From contig CACXDX010000049.1 in the NCBI GenBank assembly GCA_902766525.1, positions 1 through 7,888 on the forward strand: a DNA stretch of 7,888 nt, read 5' to 3'. Source of the stretch: an uncultured Bacillota bacterium (GTDB lineage: Bacteria; Bacillota; Dehalobacteriia; UBA7702). The translations under genes and the position numbers were made by a program. The notes under the pieces were generated by a model. The model saw nothing but the letters and a program-made list of their open reading frames with translations. It made no database searches and was not told where the DNA came from. Within the stretch, counting starts at the first letter, position 1. The number at the start of each line of letters is the position of its first letter. Below are positions 1-6,484 of this stretch, in pieces.

Positions 1-36
1 CACGAAGTATGTACCGAAATGGGGACAAAACATTTT

Positions 37-1392
37 TTATTCGTTTTCCAAAACGGATTGCAGAACTCTGTTGGCGATGGGTCCGGCGACCTTCGCGCCG
101 CCGCCGCCGTGTTCAACCAAAACGATAAAAGCGTAAGGATGATCGTCATCATCGAGGAAACCGGTAAACCAGGAGTGAGACGTTCCGTCTCCCACTTCGG
201 CCGTACCCGATTTCGCGCAAAGATTGAGCCCCGGGAAATTACCCTCGCCGTAGTTATTGATGACGTTGTTGCGAAGCATCCCCTTTAACACCGAGGCCGT
301 ATCCGACGTCACCAGACGCAGGCGCGGACGGGGGATGTAGACGCTCAAGGGGAAATCATCGGAGGATTTTACCTTGCCGATCAACTGGGGCAGAACGACT
401 CTGCCGTTGTTGGCGACGGCTCCCATATAGATCATCATACTGCAGGGATTGACCATATCCTCATACTGACCGGCGCCGGACCAGCCCAGCGCCGCGTCAT
501 TATCTTCGGGGAAGGAAAAAGTCCCCTTCGCGGTACGAATGCCGTTGATGGAATAAGCTTTTGTCAGACCGAGTTTATCCACGTAGCCCTCCATCGTTTC
601 CGCGCCCAGTTCCGTCGTGAGCGTGGCGAAAGCGCCGTTGCAGGATTGGCAGAGCGCGTCTTCGAAACCGATGTCGCCGTGAGCGCTGACACAGGTGATA
701 TTGCTGTCACCGATATGCGTGGAGCCCGTACACTGAAAATGCCAATTTTCATAATCAAGGTTCTCGATCACCGCGGCGGAAGTCACCGTTTTGAAGATGG
801 AACCGGGAACGAATGTCGCGGAAAAGAGACGGTTGATATAATAACCGCCGTCTTCCGCCGTTGCTTCGGAAACGGGATCGTTCGGGTCATAGCTCGGCGA
901 GCTGACGGCACAAATGATCTCTCCGGTTTTGTAATTATAAACCCCGACGCATCCTTTTCGCCCGTCCAAGGCGCGGTAAGCCGTGCAGCAGACATCGGCG
1001 TCGATGGTGAGATACAGGTGATGCCCTTCCCCTTTCAGGGAATATGCGCCGTTGATGAAGTTATAGCCGGTGAGTTTGCCGGCAAATTTTGTTTCCGCGC
1101 CGGTCGCGATATTGCCGACGGGATCACCGACAACATGCAGCGTAGCACGGCGAACCATACCGTCGTCGGCGTAAGCCGTACCGCCTTCTCCGTTTTTCAG
1201 CAGCATCGTTCCGTCAACATCATAAACGGTTCCGCTGTCGAGGCGTCCGTCGGCGAAGAGATGCTGATTGGAGGGGAAGGAAACCCACTCGCTGCCCTTT
1301 GTCACGAACTGAAAACAGAACACGATGAGACCGAGGAGAAGGAAAAGACTTAAGAGCATACAGATGACGGCGCGTCGTTCAAGCTTCCTCAT
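37..1392 (-). CDS. Class B penicillin-binding protein, PbpA-type transpeptidase
   Basis: This is a peptidoglycan D,D-transpeptidase, 451 aa, which cross-links stem peptides outside the membrane. A basic N-terminus is followed by one hydrophobic anchor (about residues 8-30). A short linker region then leads to the transpeptidase domain (about 125-450). The three active-site motifs are in order: SIFK (nucleophile S198, K201), SCN (S250-N252) and KSGT (K394-T397). The last is a KTG variant with Ser in place of Thr. The chain is close in length to actinobacterial PbpA, lacks PASTA repeats and has only a short N-terminal non-catalytic region. The ATG is preceded by GGAGG at 1401-1405 with an 8-nt spacer. 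The gene overlaps the upstream FHA-RodA gene by 14 nt, so the SEDS polymerase and its transpeptidase partner are probably made together. The family call is firm. Whether it serves elongation, division or sporulation cannot be told from sequence. Confidence 0.93.
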   Translation of the reverse strand: MRKLERRAVICMLLSLFLLLGLIVFCFQFVTKGSEWVSFPSNQHLFADGRLDSGTVYDVDGTMLLKNGEGGTAYADDGMVRRATLHVVGDPVGNIATGAETKFAGKLTGYNFINGAYSLKGEGHHLYLTIDADVCCTAYRALDGRKGCVGVYNYKTGEIICAVSSPSYDPNDPVSEATAEDGGYYINRLFSATFVPGSIFKTVTSAAVIENLDYENWHFQCTGSTHIGDSNITCVSAHGDIGFEDALCQSCNGAFATLTTELGAETMEGYVDKLGLTKAYSINGIRTAKGTFSFPEDNDAALGWSGAGQYEDMVNPCSMMIYMGAVANNGRVVLPQLIGKVKSSDDFPLSVYIPRPRLRLVTSDTASVLKGMLRNNVINNYGEGNFPGLNLCAKSGTAEVGDGTSHSWFTGFLDDDDHPYAFIVLVEHGGGGAKVAGPIANRVLQSVLENE

Positions 1393-3121
1393 AATCCGCG
1401 CCTCCCTTCTCCTTCTTCTGCTTCACACTCACGGCCAGGCTGGCATTTTGCCTCGTGTCCGCCGCTTTAAGAAAGGCCAATATCCCCCAGGAAACCATCA
1501 GGCTGGTACCGCCGACGGAAACGAAGGGGAAAGTCACCCCGGTCAGCGGCAGGAGATCGACGGAGCCGAAAACATTCAGGATCGTCTGCATCACGAGGAT
1601 CGTCGTACCCGCACAGGCCGAAATCGTATAGAAGGCGCTGCGTCCCGAGGAAATCGATTTCACGGCAAAAACGCCGAGGGTCACGATACATAAAACAGCC
1701 AAAACGGCGATGACCAAACCCCATTCCTCGGTCAGAACCCCGAAAACGAGATCCGTTTCACTGGCGGCGATGCGATGCAGCCAGCCGTCGCCGCCGCCCA
1801 TGCCGACGAGACCGCCGCTGGCCGCCGCCGACATCGTGCGGGTCTGCTGATATCCGGAAGTACTGGCGTATTCCCAAACGTGACCCCATGCCGCGAAACG
1901 CCCGGCGATATAAGGTTTGAACCGCAGCAGCATCAGGCCGCCGGCAAGGGCGCCGCCGAGGAAAAACACGAGTTTGGAAAAGTCTCCGGAACGAAGAAAG
2001 GAAATCACGACGAAGGTCGTAAAGAAGATCAGCGCCGTACCGAAGTCGCCCATGATGCCGAGAGCGGCGAAACATACGGCGGAAAAGATCATATAGACGG
2101 TAAGATTGCCTTTTTGGAACAATTCATCGAGAGTCGCGGCGCCGGCAAAGATAAAGGCGATCTTCACCAGCTCCGAGGGCTGTACCGATACGCCGCCGAT
2201 GGAGATCCAGTTACGGGCGCCGTAAGTGACCTGACCCAATAAAAGATTGAGCACAAGAGCCGCCACGCCGAGGGCGATCAGGGGCATACGCACTTTTTTG
2301 CAGCGATCCAAATCCCGCAAAAACCAGCTGAGCAGCAAAAACAAGCCGATCCCCAGCAGCATGGCCGCAAACTCGGTAACAAGATGATCCTTGGAAGCCG
2401 TGGCGCAGACGCAAAAACCCAGCGTCGTCAGGAAAAAGGCAATGGTCTCCATTTCAAAAGCCACACGCTTCAAAGCGCGCATCGAAAAATAATAAGTCCA
2501 CATCACCGCGGCAAGGCCCAAAAAGCAAAGCACCACCGCAGGCGGACATTCTTCACCGTAAGCCACAAGGAACTGGATCAAAGCAAAAAACTGGAACAAA
2601 GTCAACAGCAGCAGCGAGCTCCAGGGCGATTCGGGACGGGAGAAAAAGAGACGATGGCGAATATTGCGGCGCCGCTCCACGGCGGGAACGGGCATCAATT
2701 TGAGATCGACGCCGCCGATGGTCAGGGTATCCACAAAAGAGATCGCGGTCTTCTCCGTCACCGGTTCCCCGTTGATCAGCGAACCGCTCTTGGAACCGAG
2801 ATCATTGTAGTACCAAACGCCGTCCTCCTCTCTGACGAGAGTCCCGTGATTACGGGATACCGAGGCGATCGGCACGATCAGATCACAGCTTTTCGCCCGG
2901 CCGATCACATTTTCCCAGTGGGTCAAAGGCACTTCGGTACCGTTGGGAAATTTCAGCGTCGCCCATTTTTCCGCCGGATTATCCGCCTGTAAAAGGGAAC
3001 GGATCACCTTCAGCAGCAAAATCAAAGCGAGAAACGGAAATATCCAGCGAAAAATCGCCGTATACCAATATCCGATTTCAGGATGATCACTTAAAAAAGT
3101 CATCAGGGATGAAAGAATCAA
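1379..3121 (-). CDS. FHA domain fused to RodA/FtsW (SEDS) peptidoglycan glycosyltransferase
   Basis: This 580-aa protein joins two modules. Residues about 21-40 form a membrane anchor. Residues about 55-140 form an FHA phosphothreonine-binding domain (G74-R75, S89-R90-N91-H92, GSKSGS at 109-114, N117-G118). From about 168 a multi-pass SEDS domain follows, with WISIGG (305-310), QPSE (314-317), GDFGTA (358-363) and PFVSVGGTS (532-540). D457 in TDLVFGVLTEE matches the Asp essential for lipid II polymerisation in RodA/FtsW (HTDFIFAVLAEE in E. coli RodA). The SEDS domain polymerises glycan strands from lipid II. The FHA part should be cytoplasmic and would tether the enzyme to a Thr-phosphorylated partner. 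The start is TTG, supported by GGAGGAGG at 3128-3135 six nt upstream; the next in-frame ATG (residue 7) is too far from it. In mycobacteria fhaB and rodA are separate neighbouring genes; here they appear fused. Confidence 0.94.
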   Translation of the reverse strand: MILSSLMTFLSDHPEIGYWYTAIFRWIFPFLALILLLKVIRSLLQADNPAEKWATLKFPNGTEVPLTHWENVIGRAKSCDLIVPIASVSRNHGTLVREEDGVWYYNDLGSKSGSLINGEPVTEKTAISFVDTLTIGGVDLKLMPVPAVERRRNIRHRLFFSRPESPWSSLLLLTLFQFFALIQFLVAYGEECPPAVVLCFLGLAAVMWTYYFSMRALKRVAFEMETIAFFLTTLGFCVCATASKDHLVTEFAAMLLGIGLFLLLSWFLRDLDRCKKVRMPLIALGVAALVLNLLLGQVTYGARNWISIGGVSVQPSELVKIAFIFAGAATLDELFQKGNLTVYMIFSAVCFAALGIMGDFGTALIFFTTFVVISFLRSGDFSKLVFFLGGALAGGLMLLRFKPYIAGRFAAWGHVWEYASTSGYQQTRTMSAAASGGLVGMGGGDGWLHRIAASETDLVFGVLTEEWGLVIAVLAVLCIVTLGVFAVKSISSGRSAFYTISACAGTTILVMQTILNVFGSVDLLPLTGVTFPFVSVGGTSLMVSWGILAFLKAADTRQNASLAVSVKQKKEKGGADYEEA

Positions 3122-3127
3122 AACAAT

Positions 3128-3135
3128 CCTCCTCC
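3128..3135 (-). promoter_or_regulatory. Ribosome binding site that fixes the TTG start of the FHA-RodA gene
   Basis: GGAGGAGG on the minus strand lies six nt before the TTG at 3121-3119. It supports this start over the in-frame ATG six codons further in, and keeps the whole N-terminal segment that leads into the membrane anchor. Confidence 0.75.
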
Positions 3136-3139
3136 GAAA

Positions 3140-4204
3140 TTAAATCAAACCCAGCATTTCCCTTAGATCGAGAAATTCTTTATTGCTGATATGTCCCGCC
3201 AGAAAGAGCATGATCTCCCGGGCGGAAATCTTTGTTACATGTTCGATATCATCAGCGAGATACGAGCGGTATTTCCCGCCGACGTCGGTCAGAAGAAAAT
3301 AAAAACAGAGGGCGTCGACGGCAACGCGATCCACCCCGTCTCCGGGCATCAGATCACGGTTGTGGTGAAAAATATAAAACAACGAAGACAGCGCTTTTTC
3401 ATCCCGGGCCGCCCAGATCCGATTGATCAGGGGACCGGCGACGGTTCCGCGCGTCTTCTGCATGATCACCAGATCGGGACCGGCCTGAAAACGGGAAAAA
3501 TCAAAATAAAAGATTTTATTGCCGCGGGGAATGCGGTCGGCGCTGAGCGGGGAAACGCTGATTTTTGCCCGGCCCAAACCGTCTCTGTTGTCGACATAGG
3601 TATGAAAAGTCAAATATTCCCGCAGCTCCCAGGGAAGCAAAGCGAACAGACTTTTTACGCTCAATACCGCCTGATCGTAAAAGCTCGTCGGTTTCGTCTT
3701 CGGCAGTAAAAACACGAGGGAAAAATCATCGGTCAGCGCCAGCATCGTTCCGTAGATCAGCAGTTGAATAAAGCGGGGATGCTCTCTGCCGCGGCGAAAA
3801 ACGTCACCGGGGCGAAGATGATCGCCGGCGCCTTCCCGTATCCGGATCTTTTTTGGAGATGAAGGCGTTTCCTCCTTCTCAAACCCCTCGAGAGAGCAGT
3901 CAAAATCCGCCAGATCGAAAAAACGATAAAGCTTCGCGCCGAAAACATTCTCCGAAAACAGTTCCCTCGGAAAAAGGAAACCGTGGCGAAGGGTATAATA
4001 ATCATCTCCGGTGTCGATGATTTCCTCTCTGCCGACAAAATAATGATCGTCGGTGCGCTCATATAATAAGGCCGGAGGGGCAAATTCCCCGGCGGAGATT
4101 GCCCCTCGTCTGTAAAAACTTTTTGAAAAAGCCTCGAAACCGGGGGTTACTTTCTGTATTCCTCCGGCCCCGTTTTTATTGCGATAATAGTATTGACCGA
4201 TCAT
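3140..4204 (-). CDS. Protein of unknown function, possible GAP1-like N-terminus
   Basis: I do not firmly recognise this soluble protein of about 354 aa. No signal peptide or convincing membrane segment is visible. The N-terminus (QYYYRNKNGAGGIQKVTPG, near residues 4-22) faintly resembles the opening of GTPase-associated protein 1 (GAP1) N-terminal domains, where a tyrosine-rich strand is followed by a Gly-rich turn and a VTPG/VSPG step. A second recognisable block (TFHTYVDNRDGLGRAKISV) lies near the middle. The C-terminal third is rich in aromatic and leucine helices. I place the start at the ATG at 4204, which shares one base with the TGA of the preceding gene (TGATG) and suggests translational coupling. 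A TTG one codon upstream (4207) is possible, and no strong Shine-Dalgarno decides it. Eighteen nt separate its stop from the FHA-RodA start, so it sits inside a cell-wall operon. Its role is unknown. Confidence 0.8.
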   Translation of the reverse strand: MIGQYYYRNKNGAGGIQKVTPGFEAFSKSFYRRGAISAGEFAPPALLYERTDDHYFVGREEIIDTGDDYYTLRHGFLFPRELFSENVFGAKLYRFFDLADFDCSLEGFEKEETPSSPKKIRIREGAGDHLRPGDVFRRGREHPRFIQLLIYGTMLALTDDFSLVFLLPKTKPTSFYDQAVLSVKSLFALLPWELREYLTFHTYVDNRDGLGRAKISVSPLSADRIPRGNKIFYFDFSRFQAGPDLVIMQKTRGTVAGPLINRIWAARDEKALSSLFYIFHHNRDLMPGDGVDRVAVDALCFYFLLTDVGGKYRSYLADDIEHVTKISAREIMLFLAGHISNKEFLDLREMLGLI

Positions 4205-5709
4205 CAATCTTCATCATCCTCAATATCGGTGAAGAGAAGATCCTCTTCCTCGTCGATATCATCGAGAGAATCGACGGAAGCATCAAAAGCGATCAGATTA
4301 TCCTCATCGGGATCGATCATATTTGTGCCTTCTTCCGCCGTTGTGCGCTCCTCTTCCGCCATTTTTTTCATTGTCGGCGCAAAGTTCTCATAGAAATGCG
4401 CTTCCTCATCGTGTTCCGTTTCGGGTATAACGGGCGAAGCGTCGCTTTCTTCTCCGTCACCGGCTTCAAAGCCTTCTCCCGCAACGGGAATATTGAGCTC
4501 TTCTTTTGCTTTGGGAGAAGCAGCGGGTTTTCTCTTCTTTGCCGCTGTCTTTTTCTTTTTCCCCGCGGTTTTCCTGTGCGCGGCTTTCTTCGGACGTTCT
4601 TTCTTCTTTCCGGCGACGGCATTCTTTCCTTTGCCGCTGCCTTTACCGGTTTTGTCGAGATAATCCGCCCAGCGCGGCCGCAGCAGGAAGTACCCGACGG
4701 CAAAAATCGCAAGGATCAGAATAATGATCAATGTCCAACGTATCGTTTTACGAAGCGCGTTGGCGAGCTTAAATTCACCGGTATCGTTGGCGGCGCCGGT
4801 TTCCACTTCCGTCGAAGCCACATCCTCATCGGCAAGACCGACCTCTTCATAGGTTTGCGCCAAGGTCACCAGAGGACTCTGCACGTGATCCTTAAAAGAT
4901 GTCCGCACAGCCGACGGCGCGTCAACGTCATTGAGAAGGATCTCCATTTTTCTGGCTTCTTCCTGGATCGTGCTGAGTTCCGCATCGACCCATTGCAGAT
5001 CTTCCCCGCTCAAAGTGGTGTCATCGGAAAGATTGATCCATCTCTCCAGCGAAGCGACGCGTCCCGCGAGGACATCGACATTTAAAGCAAGCAGTTCATC
5101 AAGGGATTCGGCGGGCACAACGCCGTTATCACTGTAGGTCTTAAGATCCGACTTCAACGAAGAGATCTCATACTGTTCCACACTGAAGATCGCGAATCCT
5201 GCGGCAAACAAAACACCGCAGCAAACGATCACGGCGACGGTGGTCTGAAGAAAAGCGGGAATGACAATGCGAACGGGCGCGTCACCGCGCTGACGCGCAG
5301 GCTTCGTACCGCGTCTCGTTTTTTTGCCGGAATCCCGTAAAAAGGACGGTTTTTCAAAACGGATCTTTCCCAACCCTTCGGCAAAACGCCCGGAAAAAGA
5401 GGACCCCTGCGACCGTTTTTTTCTCCGTTCGGCGGAAGCGGAAGCGGAACCGTACCGTTCCGACGACACATCATCACGGAGGCGCCTTCTCTCAAAATCA
5501 TCGGCCGTTCTCAAATCGTATCGTTCTTCGTCTCCGAAAGAGTCTTCCTCCCCGAAAGATTTTTCATCCCGGGGTAACGGATCTTTTCTCGAGTGTGAAA
5601 ATTTATTTTTACTGTTTTCGATAAAAGCCGGGGTTTTGCCGGCAAATTCTTTGATCTTCTGTCCCCAGCGGGAAAATTCTTCTCTCAGATCTTTTTTTTC
5701 AGCACTCAC
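4204..5709 (-). CDS. Two-pass membrane protein with basic/acidic tail, unknown function
   Basis: This is a 501-aa protein whose function I do not recognise. Residues 1-147 are highly charged, low-complexity and probably cytoplasmic. A first membrane helix lies at about 148-176. A predicted extracytoplasmic, mostly helical segment of roughly 145 aa follows (about 177-323). A second membrane helix lies at about 324-344. The C-terminus is split by charge: residues 355-402 are Lys/Ala/Gly-rich in the manner of histone H1 tails, and 403-501 are strongly acidic (ending TDIEDDED). The GTG start is set by GGAGG at 5718-5722 with an 8-nt spacer. It is the first gene after the operon promoter and overlaps the next gene at TGATG. 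The layout suggests a membrane scaffold or sensor that links outside and inside. That role, and any link to the SEDS/PBP pair, is inference from position. Confidence 0.85.
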   Translation of the reverse strand: MSAEKKDLREEFSRWGQKIKEFAGKTPAFIENSKNKFSHSRKDPLPRDEKSFGEEDSFGDEERYDLRTADDFERRRLRDDVSSERYGSASASAERRKKRSQGSSFSGRFAEGLGKIRFEKPSFLRDSGKKTRRGTKPARQRGDAPVRIVIPAFLQTTVAVIVCCGVLFAAGFAIFSVEQYEISSLKSDLKTYSDNGVVPAESLDELLALNVDVLAGRVASLERWINLSDDTTLSGEDLQWVDAELSTIQEEARKMEILLNDVDAPSAVRTSFKDHVQSPLVTLAQTYEEVGLADEDVASTEVETGAANDTGEFKLANALRKTIRWTLIIILILAIFAVGYFLLRPRWADYLDKTGKGSGKGKNAVAGKKKERPKKAAHRKTAGKKKKTAAKKRKPAASPKAKEELNIPVAGEGFEAGDGEESDASPVIPETEHDEEAHFYENFAPTMKKMAEEERTTAEEGTNMIDPDEDNLIAFDASVDSLDDIDEEEDLLFTDIEDDED

Positions 5710-5717
5710 GGCACTTT

Positions 5718-5722
5718 CCTCC
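5718..5722 (-). promoter_or_regulatory. Ribosome binding site that fixes the GTG start of the membrane-protein gene
   Basis: GGAGG on the minus strand lies eight nt before the GTG at 5709-5707. No competing in-frame ATG with a comparable site is seen nearby. Confidence 0.75.
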
Positions 5723-5727
5723 GAAAA

Positions 5728-5747
5728 AAAAGGGAAGAATCCCTTTT
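5728..5747 (-). promoter_or_regulatory. 5' leader hairpin before the membrane-protein gene
   Basis: An 8-bp inverted repeat (AAAAGGGA / TCCCTTTT, loop of 4) lies between the likely transcription start and the GGAGG of the operon's first gene. On the minus strand it runs into a T-tract and ends a few bases before the Shine-Dalgarno. It could stabilise the mRNA 5' end or affect ribosome loading. It is probably too close to the start to work as a normal terminator. Chance A/T-rich symmetry is possible. Confidence 0.35.
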
Positions 5748-5759
5748 ATATCATTATTA

Positions 5760-5788
5760 ATTATAGCGGAAGGTCGCGCAAATTACAA
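5760..5788 (-). promoter_or_regulatory. Sigma-A-type promoter of the four-gene envelope operon
   Basis: On the minus strand a perfect TATAAT (5760-5765) lies 17 bp downstream of TTGTAA (5783-5788), which matches four of six positions of TTGACA. Transcription would begin near 5753, about 45 nt before the GTG start of the membrane-protein gene. The promoter sits just downstream of the mihF terminator, so the operon is separated from mihF. No other strong promoter was noticed within the four genes. Confidence 0.75.
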
Positions 5789-5819
5789 GCGGAAGTTCAC
5801 AAAGATCGTGGTCAAACAC

Positions 5820-5851
5820 AAAAAAACATCCGGCCGTAACCGGATGTTTTT
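5820..5851 (-). terminator. Intrinsic terminator of mihF
   Basis: A perfect 12-bp stem (AAAAACATCCGG at 5822-5833 with CCGGATGTTTTT at 5840-5851) and a 6-nt loop lie about 20 nt after the mihF stop. On the minus strand the stem ends in seven T residues. The hairpin would isolate mihF from the operon promoter that follows. Confidence 0.9.
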
Positions 5852-5869
5852 CAGCGACAAATCGCATTT

Positions 5870-6178
5870 TTATTTTAATCTGGCAAGCAAAGCTTCGGTT
5901 TGACGGCTGCCGAGACCTTTGACTTTACGATTTTCGTCGATGCCGATCTGATCCATGATCTCTTTGGCGCGAACTTTGCCGATACCGGGGAGAGATTCAA
6001 GAACATATTTGACTCTCATACCGCCGATGACATCTTCACCTTTTTTGCCGATGATATCATCGATCTTCATTTTACCGGCTTTCAAATCCTGACGCAGCGC
6101 GGCACGTTCTTTTCTGACTTTTTGAGCTTTTTCCAAAGCTTTCTTTCTGTCTTCAGCACTGATTTTGGGTACTGCCAT
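5870..6178 (-). CDS. mihF: mIHF-type integration host factor (nucleoid-associated protein)
   Basis: This is a 102-aa basic DNA-binding protein of the actinobacterial integration host factor family (mIHF/sIHF), unrelated to the HU-like IhfA/IhfB. The N-terminal third (to about residue 35) is a Lys/Arg/Ala-rich helix. The C-terminal two thirds carry the helix-two-turns-helix DNA-binding core: LPGIGKVRAKEIM at 63-75, then IGI and KVKGLGSRQTEALL (85-98), which matches the family's GLG.RQ..AL signature. Family members bend DNA, compact the nucleoid and affect supercoiling, and in mycobacteriophage L5 mIHF supports integration. The start ATG has GGAGG at 6187-6191 with an 8-nt spacer. The gene stands alone between its own promoter and terminator. 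In actinobacteria it usually lies next to gmk, which is not present here. The family call is strong; the symbol is by homology only. Confidence 0.92.
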   Translation of the reverse strand: MAVPKISAEDRKKALEKAQKVRKERAALRQDLKAGKMKIDDIIGKKGEDVIGGMRVKYVLESLPGIGKVRAKEIMDQIGIDENRKVKGLGSRQTEALLARLK

Positions 6179-6230
6179 TTTTTATTCCTCCGTTCAAAAA
6201 AATACTCCTTTGTTATAAGGTACTGTATTA

Positions 6231-6258
6231 ATTATACACATTTTTTCGGGTTTGAAAA
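6231..6258 (-). promoter_or_regulatory. Sigma-A-type promoter of mihF
   Basis: On the minus strand TATAAT (6231-6236) has a possible -35 box TTTTCA (6253-6258; four of six matches) at a 16-bp spacing. Long A/T-tracts directly upstream of the -35 (6263-6286) could act as an UP element. Transcription would start near 6224 and leave a leader of about 45 nt with GGAGG at 6187-6191 before the ATG. Confidence 0.62.
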
Positions 6259-6484
6259 GGGGTTTTTTTAAAAAAATGCAAAAAAATACCTGTTAAACAA
6301 TATCTATAGGCATTTAGCAGGCATTTTGACAAAGAAAAGAACCAAAAAAATCTTTTTCCCCTCTAAAATAACAATATTTTCCCCCGCATCGGGAGAGAAA
6401 GAACGAAAAAACGATTCCATTTTCTTCCGCGTTATGATAAGATAGACGAAACCGGCAGCCGCCGAAAACAAAGAAAGGCGCATC
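6259..6484. other. A/T-rich divergent intergenic region with phased A-tracts
   Basis: This region lies between the mihF promoter and the divergent HAD gene; with the mihF leader, the gene-free stretch is 306 bp. It begins with T7A7 (6263-6276) and a further A7 (6280-6286), spaced close to one helical turn, so the DNA is probably bent. A GGCATTT heptamer occurs twice, 11 bp apart (6309 and 6320). The second copy runs into a consensus TTGACA (6326-6331), but no good -10 box lies at the right distance. A TATGAT at 6433-6438 is the best -10 candidate for the HAD gene and lacks a clear -35. I see no gene or structured RNA here. Confidence 0.45.

Noticed and set aside
1..33. Possible start of a further operon gene on the minus strand (ATG at 33, product beginning MFCPHFG)
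   Set aside because: The frame is open to the window edge, only 3 nt after the PBP stop, but it is just 11 codons long and lacks a good ribosome binding site. It is too little to call.
97..111. GCC-rich tandem triplets
   Set aside because: These encode the Gly run of the conserved VEHGGGG segment in the penicillin-binding protein and are not a separate repeat.
646..1353. Plus-strand open frame (235 codons) opposite the penicillin-binding protein gene
   Set aside because: It is fully antisense to a gene with all transpeptidase motifs, and it has no ribosome binding site or family signature.
4099..5085. Long plus-strand open frame (328 codons) opposite the membrane-protein gene
   Set aside because: It lies antisense to a gene with a promoter, Shine-Dalgarno and clear domain layout. 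Its own product is a Ser/Phe/Arg-rich mirror of the Lys/Glu codons, with no recognisable domain.
6326..6331. Perfect TTGACA in the plus strand as a HAD-gene promoter
   Set aside because: No acceptable -10 hexamer lies 16-18 bp downstream.
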